From: Chrysemys picta bellii
Lineage: Eukaryota > Chordata > Testudines > Emydidae
Length of the DNA stretch: 64,000 bases
Direction: 5' to 3'
Assembly (NCBI RefSeq): GCF_011386835.1
Contig: NC_088795.1
Coordinates: 13,931,441-13,995,440, forward strand
Of this stretch, positions 58,601 to 64,000 are shown in pieces. The stretch's first letter is position 1. Every line of letters starts with the position of its first letter. The translations under genes and the position numbers were made by a program. The notes under the pieces are model-generated. The model saw only the letters and a program-made list of their open reading frames with translations, had not been told where the DNA came from and did no database searches.

Positions 58601-60786
58601 AATGCTGAGAAGTTTTTTCAAGTTATATCAGGTTTAGCAATCCAGGCATTATGTAATATATTTTAAAAATGATCCTTACATATATTTTTAGCAGGCACGC
58701 CCCCTTAACTACACCATGAACATTAAAGTATTTCCATGTCGTCCTTCTACTTGACTAGGTTACTGTCAGTTCACTGTGAGGGAAAGGATTCCAGGGTACC
58801 CAAGGGTTCTCTCCTATGTAAGCAGTTAATGGTAACTGTACACTCCAAGGCTTGTCAGATTCTTCTTCGTGAGCACATCCCAAACTGGCGGAGCACGGGA
58901 AGGAAGCAAAAACAACCTGATGCAGCAATAATAATCTCAGTAATGGTTTTCCTTTCCAAAAGGATTCACCTGCATTTTCTAGAACAAACCCTGCAAGGAG
59001 CTATCCAAGTTAATTTGCGAGGCTTGTATTTTTTGACAGTACTCAAAATGTTAATTATGTCCCTTACACTGGTGCATCTCCGATATGGTGTTAAAGACAA
59101 GAAATAGTCTCTCTCCCTTCCCATATAGTCTGAAATCTCCCCAACCACTAAGCTCTGCTCTTGGGGCACATAGAACATCACTTCGGACTTTTATTTATAA
59201 ATTGGAAAACAGAAAAGAAAAACAAAATGTGTCCAAAAGCACTAGAGCCTTTGCTTGTTGGGCTAACCATAAATGATTGCTATGTTGCCCACAGCTGGTG
59301 TCTTTTGAAACAAGATAAATGAAGGCAAATGATTTGTGTAAGCTCCGACATCAGGAGGGAAGCAATGGGTGTTCTGTCAACACCAGCACATGCTAAAAAT
59401 GGAACTCGCCTCCTCTTTAATTATCTTTTATAGATTTGCCAGGGAAAAAAGTAAAACCGATAAATCGTGCTTAAAAATAGCACTGTGTGTGATTCATTTA
59501 AGTTCAGGTTAATAATCGGCAGCAATAGATTCTAGTGGAGAGGTGTGACTGACTCAGGACCATGATCACTTCTGAAAGAAGTTCATAATGCAGAATCAGT
59601 TTGCAGTTATTTGTGCAATCTAAATTTAACAAGGCACAATAAGTCAGTTTTTCACTGCCGCGGGGGTGGGGGGAATGTTGATTATTTAATTAACTAATTT
59701 TCATGCTTACAAGCCACCTGCAGCTCACCATAGAGTTTAATTTAAAAAACCGGTGTGTGTGTATTTAGTGTTGGTGAAAGGAGTTGGATTAGCAGCCCGG
59801 GCGAAAGAAGCCGTTTGTTTATCTACAAGACAGTAGCAGAGCAAACTTCCCACCCACACTACCTTGCCAGCCTGTCCCAACCCAGATCTGGGGAAGGAGG
59901 AGAAAGGACTTCCTTTAGAGCTCAAGAGATACATCCGCTGGCATGCTCATACAGTTCTTGACCTTTCTGCTGAGGGTGCCAGCAGATTTTGAGATACAGG
60001 AGCTGGAACTGAGCCCCACCAAACTCATCTCACATAAGGGTCACCAAACATCCAACAGATGGAAACAACCTGCATTCCCTATTGAGCTGGGCTGGCTTTG
60101 AGCAGGTGACCTAAAGGCAAAAGACCCTCTGGCAATGCACTGAGGCTTCCAGTGCCCTAATAAGTGCTAGCTGAAGACTAAATCAAGACTGGATGTCTTT
60201 CTAAAAGAACTATGCTCTGGTTCAGCCAGAAGTTACGGGCTGGATGTAGAAAACAATGGAAGACATTGTATGGCTTCTGTTATGCAGGTCGTCGGACGAG
60301 ATTATCACAATGGTGCGTTCTGGCCTTAAAAAGCTATGCAAGCGAACAGCACCCTGCACCTGACGGGGAGATGTGGAGTAGTTATTTCCTTCTAGCAGGA
60401 TACAGACATTCCCCACTCCTGTGGCTCAACTATAATAGGAAGAAAAGAAAAATGGGAGAGGGAGGCAATATGGCCCTTTCTACACTGCAAATACAACCAT
60501 TTGAGGGCCTGCGTGCAGCAAATTAGACTGTTTCACAATTTTTGCCTGGTTATGATCATGGGGAGTTTGACACTCCCCTTGTAAAAAGCGAGAAATGCCA
60601 AATGATGGGACACCTTTTAACCATGGTGTTGACAACATAAAACACCTTTCCCCTGACAGGGACAGACTCTGCATTGTCACAAGAGACTTCCTTCAGCAGA
60701 TAAGCCGCTACACAGTGCGGCCTAAAACCATAATCACAGCCTCAGCAACATCTGCAAATATACAGATTTGAGATACGTACACAGAC

Positions 60787-60807
60787 TATATATATATATA
60801 TATATAT
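60787..60807. repeat. (TA)10 microsatellite
   Basis: Uninterrupted TA units, 21 bp. Confidence 0.9.
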
Positions 60808-61827
60808 GATGTCGTATGTGTCTGTGGGGGAAACATAAGATCTAAATTCAAGGTGTTCTTTGTGTGCAGTTAAGATCCACAGTTCAGCTTTTCTGCGAAC
60901 TCACCATTTTGGCAACAGACTTTACTTATTCTTGTTGTTACTACGACTTCAAAATAATCCGTTTTCTATGAGTTATGTGCAGGAAAATGAGTGAAACGTA
61001 TGATTTTAAACTTAAACTAGACATTCCTCTTTTCTCTATCTTAGAAACCCAGCACAGGGCTTTATCGCTTCAGGCTTTCCACATGATTTTATTATCGGCT
61101 ATATCTGCTTCTCATGACAATGCCATGTCATCTTATTCCAAGTACAAGAAAGAGACCTTGGATAAAGTATTATGCAAAGGAAATTTCCTAACCCCACCAC
61201 TATTTATGGAGCAACCTGTTCTTTGATACAGGTCTAATCTGACTGCTTATCACATGGAGTCAATAACCTGTAGTCAATAAAGCATATTTTGTATTGGGAG
61301 AGAGGGAGGCAGATTTACACTAAACCAGTGACAAGATTTTTTTTTTTAAGTCAGTGGTAATAAATGCAGGCAATTTGTTTTCCAAAGATAAGCATAAAGT
61401 GCAAAGTTAGTCTATAATTATCTAAGGGGAAATTAACCATTTAGATCCCAACCAACCATAAAAATAACACAGTTAGGTATATTGCAACTATCTAATACTT
61501 GTGGGGTTTACACATTTTGGCCTCAATTCAAAAAAAGCACGTAAACATGTCCTTAACTTTAAGCATGTGCTTAAGTTCTATTGACTTCAATAAGTGTCAT
61601 TCCTGAACAGGGTCTTCTCTTTACATCTTTAGAGGCAGGCATGTATGCCTTATTCATGCCTGTGATGATTTACACCACGGATACTGGTATCAGAAGATGG
61701 AATCAAAAGTAACACTCAAACAAACCAAGCACACTTCATTACACAGTTATGTAGCTAGGCTGTTAGATTACTAAATTACACTATGACATGACAAAAATAC
61801 AGCAATGGGATGGGATCGACAGTCGTA

Positions 61828-61937
61828 CTTATCGCTGGTAAAACTTCATCCCCACTAAAGTTAACGGGAATTTTACCATTGGCTTCCGTAGGAACAGAGT
61901 TAGGCCAGTGCTAAGCATTTTAGAAAATCCCACCCTA
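61828..61937. repeat. Palindromic element, right-half TTTAGAAAATCCCACCC
   Basis: GAGTTAGGCCAGTGCTAAGC then TTTTAGAAAATCCCACCCTA matches the right arm of the TTTTCAAAAGC family. The left arm is decayed. GGTAAAACTTC faces GAATTTTACC in the centre. Confidence 0.5.
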
Positions 61938-62149
61938 AGAGTCAAATTACCTGGAAAAACAAATGTATGTCAAGAAACCATTGTGTAATTGAGCACTCAA
62001 AAATTAGTAACACCAAATTAAGGCTAAACAAGTTTATTTTAACTCTGTCCCCCTGGGCATCACAGCAGTTTTTAATTACATAATCATAAACAATTTCTCA
62101 AACATAGTATATTAGCACAAACTCTTCTCTACACTTTCTTCTATACATT

Positions 62150-62262
62150 GAAGTCAATAGGACTTAATCATCTACTTAAGTGCTTTGCAGAACAGGGATA
62201 GGATAACTCATGCTTAAAGTTAAGCATGTAATGAAGTGCTCTGCAGAATCGGGGCCCTAGGT
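62150..62262. repeat. Palindromic element, AAGTGCTTTGCAGAACAGGG family
   Basis: CTTAAGTGCTTTGCAGAACAGGG and TGAAGTGCTCTGCAGAATCGGGGCCC flank CTTAAAGTTAAGCATG. It relates to the copy at 20330. Confidence 0.55.
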
Positions 62263-62668
62263 AATAACACACACACGCACATAGCATGAAGGAGGACACT
62301 TAACCAGCCTAGCAAAAAAATTGTACTGTTCAGGCTCAGTATATACATAATTTTCAAGTTCTCTTAACTCAGTTAAATCAAAACCAATCTCATTGAGAAC
62401 AAAGGCCACATACTGCCCCTTGGCAAGAACTATTTCCATTTCAAATTGCAAACCTCAGCCGTTTCAGATTAAGAGTGCACACGCATGCTCTCTCTCTCAC
62501 TCTTAAAAATTTTTTCCAAGCTCCTTTCACTCTCAAGTCACTTGTGGTCAGAGTTTAAAAATGTCCAAAAAAAGTCATCTTTAAGCTCACACTGAGCACG
62601 GGAAAACTTCAGCCTGAAAGGTGAAAGTTTCATCAAGTTACAATCATTTGAAAGCAGAGAGTTTTATG

Positions 62669-62778
62669 GGTGGGATGATTTTCTAAAGGGTTCTGCACTG
62701 CTCTAGTTCTGCATTGGCCACTATTGACTTCTATGGAAGCAATGAAGCCAACGCTGAACCCTTCTGAAAATCCCAACG
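62669..62778. repeat. Palindromic element, GGATGATTTTCTAAAGGGTTC family
   Basis: GGATGATTTTCTAAAGGGTTC faces GAACCCTTCTGAAAATCCC, and TTGGCCACTATTGACTTC faces GAAGCAATGAAGCCAA. Confidence 0.65.
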
Positions 62779-63231
62779 TGTAACTGTGATCTGCAGTATC
62801 CAACTCCTTTCATTCCTCTCAGACAACAAGCTTTTCCCCAGGCCCACTAACTGACTATCAGCTACCCTGGCAGTTGGGGAAGAGACAGCATGCACTCTAC
62901 ATTTCTGAATGAGTTCTCCAAGGTGAGAACCTTCTGCCCTTCCTTGAGACCGCTCGCCACTCCCCACACGTTCCACTTTAGCCTTCCACTGGAGGTCAGA
63001 AGTTCATTTTCTCTCTCTCTGGAAACAGTCTAAAGTTTACCCCATCAGCAGTTAGACTAAATTCTGAAACGTAGATTAACGAAGGCAATGATGAAAACAA
63101 TCAGAAGAAAACACAAAGCAAATCCAAGGTAAGCAGCATGGAACGTTACCGACCCTCCTGTCTAGGTAACCAGCCTTGCTAGCACGCTATGGGAAAATCT
63201 CAGTTATATACCATTTTAGCAAAAGAACAAG

Positions 63232-63480
63232 GCCCAGTCTACACTTAAAACTTAGCTCAACCTAGTGACATCACTCAGGGCTGTGAAAAATTTCACACCC
63301 TGTGCAACGTAGTCAGGTCAACCTAACTCCCACTGTAGACTCCGCTAAGTCAATGGTCAACCTGGCTACGACAAGGAGTTACAGTTACTACAGTGATGGA
63401 AAAACCCTTTCATCAATGTAAGAAGCGTCTACACTACAGAGGCATAGCTGCAGCTGTGCTGCTGTAGTGTGGACATATCC
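63232..63480. mobile_element. MITE, GGCCCAGTCTACACTTAAAAC type
   Basis: GGCCCAGTCTACACTTAAAAC at the left and TGCTGTAGTGTGGACATATCC at the right are loosely inverted. Inside are CACTCAGGGCTGTGAAAAA and GCGTCTACACTACAGAGG. It shares its left half with the partial copy at 3107. Confidence 0.55.
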
Positions 63481-64000
63481 TCCGTCTGACATTACTGGAG
63501 CCTGTGTCTGCACAGATGTGTGTGTGTCTCCCAGGTCCCTGCTGATAGGTTCTTTCCCTATCTTTGTCCCTAGTCCTGCAAAGGCATATGCACATTTAAC
63601 TTTAGGCACTCTTGAGCAGGCCCACTGAGCTGAATGGAACTACACAGAGTGTGTCAAGTTAAGCACAGTGAATCAGAGGGAAGTCTGCATCAGAGTTGCA
63701 CTTGTTTCAGTCAATGAAAACGGGGAGCAACCTTCTCCTCTTCCTTCCCTTCACCCTTTACCAGCCCTGTGGGATGGAGAGGGACAGTCCAATTGCCTTC
63801 AACTCACTCTCTTTGGGCAGTGGCTCCCACTAATATGCTGCCCTAGAGAGCCCTGCCCTAGCTACTATTTAGCTTGCTATTCCGGCAAATATAGTAACTC
63901 TGGCTTTGTTTGGATATTCTGGACAGTAGGAGCTCACCATACCACAAATGCGGCCATTACATAAAGTACTAACTGCCTCTTATAGCTCCTCTGTCTTTGT

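Larger units (their letters stand above)
42387..64000. other. Intron 5' of the first visible SLC4A4 exon
   Basis: At least 21.6 kb without a recognisable exon. It contains hAT elements (45760, 47354, 49924 and a fragment at 52316), CR1 pieces (46505, 50240, 57860), MIR copies (51112, 57175), MITEs (52040, 63232) and palindromic elements (47167, 49155, 54410, 61828, 62150, 62669). It also holds a possible LTR-like piece (54990-55265) and a TA microsatellite (60787). Nothing specific was seen at 42400-45750, 45910-46500, 47620-49150, 52400-54400, 55270-57170, 58610-60780 or 60810-61820. The N-terminal SLC4A4 exons and alternative NBCe1-A first exon were looked for and not found. Confidence 0.55.

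Noticed and set aside
42387..64000. Search for upstream SLC4A4 exons, including the alternative NBCe1-A first exon
   Set aside because: None of the expected motifs (for example SPAAERIRF, GERWSKPHV, KHRHQTKK or NDISDKPEKDQ) was recognisable. Short exons could still be missed by eye.
1..64000. CRISPR arrays, bacterial operons, tRNA or rRNA genes
   Set aside because: The sequence is intron-rich vertebrate DNA. The tRNA-like pieces seen are MIR SINE heads, and the direct repeats seen are microsatellites or the 95 bp duplication at 28523.

Overview
This window is vertebrate nuclear DNA, most likely from a turtle and otherwise from another sauropsid. It contains seven consecutive coding exons, all on the minus strand, of one large, intron-rich gene. 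The spliced product closely matches the electrogenic sodium bicarbonate cotransporter NBCe1 (SLC4A4). The turtle call is an inference from the repeats: CR1, L2 and MIR/CORE-SINE remnants, many short inverted-repeat elements with GTCTACAC termini, and palindromic ~100-160 bp elements. No bacterial-style gene, operon, CRISPR array, tRNA or rRNA gene was seen.

Gene layout, 5' to 3' on the minus strand: exons at 42229-42386, 34216-34303, 32366-32520, 31464-31577, 29611-29785, 17039-17172 and 9812-10083. All seven acceptors are AG. All seven donors are GT. The exon phases interlock without a break and give 365 codons plus one base. By recalled human NBCe1-A numbering this is about residues 226-590. 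It covers the second half of the N-terminal cytoplasmic Band-3 domain, the His/Gly-rich linker, and the membrane domain up to the start of the third extracellular loop. The N-terminal exons lie above 64000. The remaining membrane and C-terminal exons lie below position 1.

Everything else is intronic. From 1 to 9811 there are two L2-like LINE pieces, a CpG-rich hairpin MITE and several palindromic elements. From 10084 to 17038 there are MIR SINEs broken by inverted-repeat elements, a Harbinger-like MITE with TAA duplications, and a 762 bp Tigger-like element with TA flanks. From 17173 to 29610 lies the most notable element: a ~2.5 kb DNA transposon (22486-25012) with CACTG ends, ~120 bp imperfect terminal inverted repeats, TTA flanks and a nearly full-length transposase broken by two frame disruptions. 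The same intron holds a ~410 bp inverted repeat with a 95 bp internal duplication. The introns at 29786-42228 hold homopurine and homopolymer tracts near the exons. From 42387 to 64000 there are two hAT-type elements with 8 bp target duplications, a second Harbinger-like MITE, MIR and CR1 copies, and no recognisable exon.
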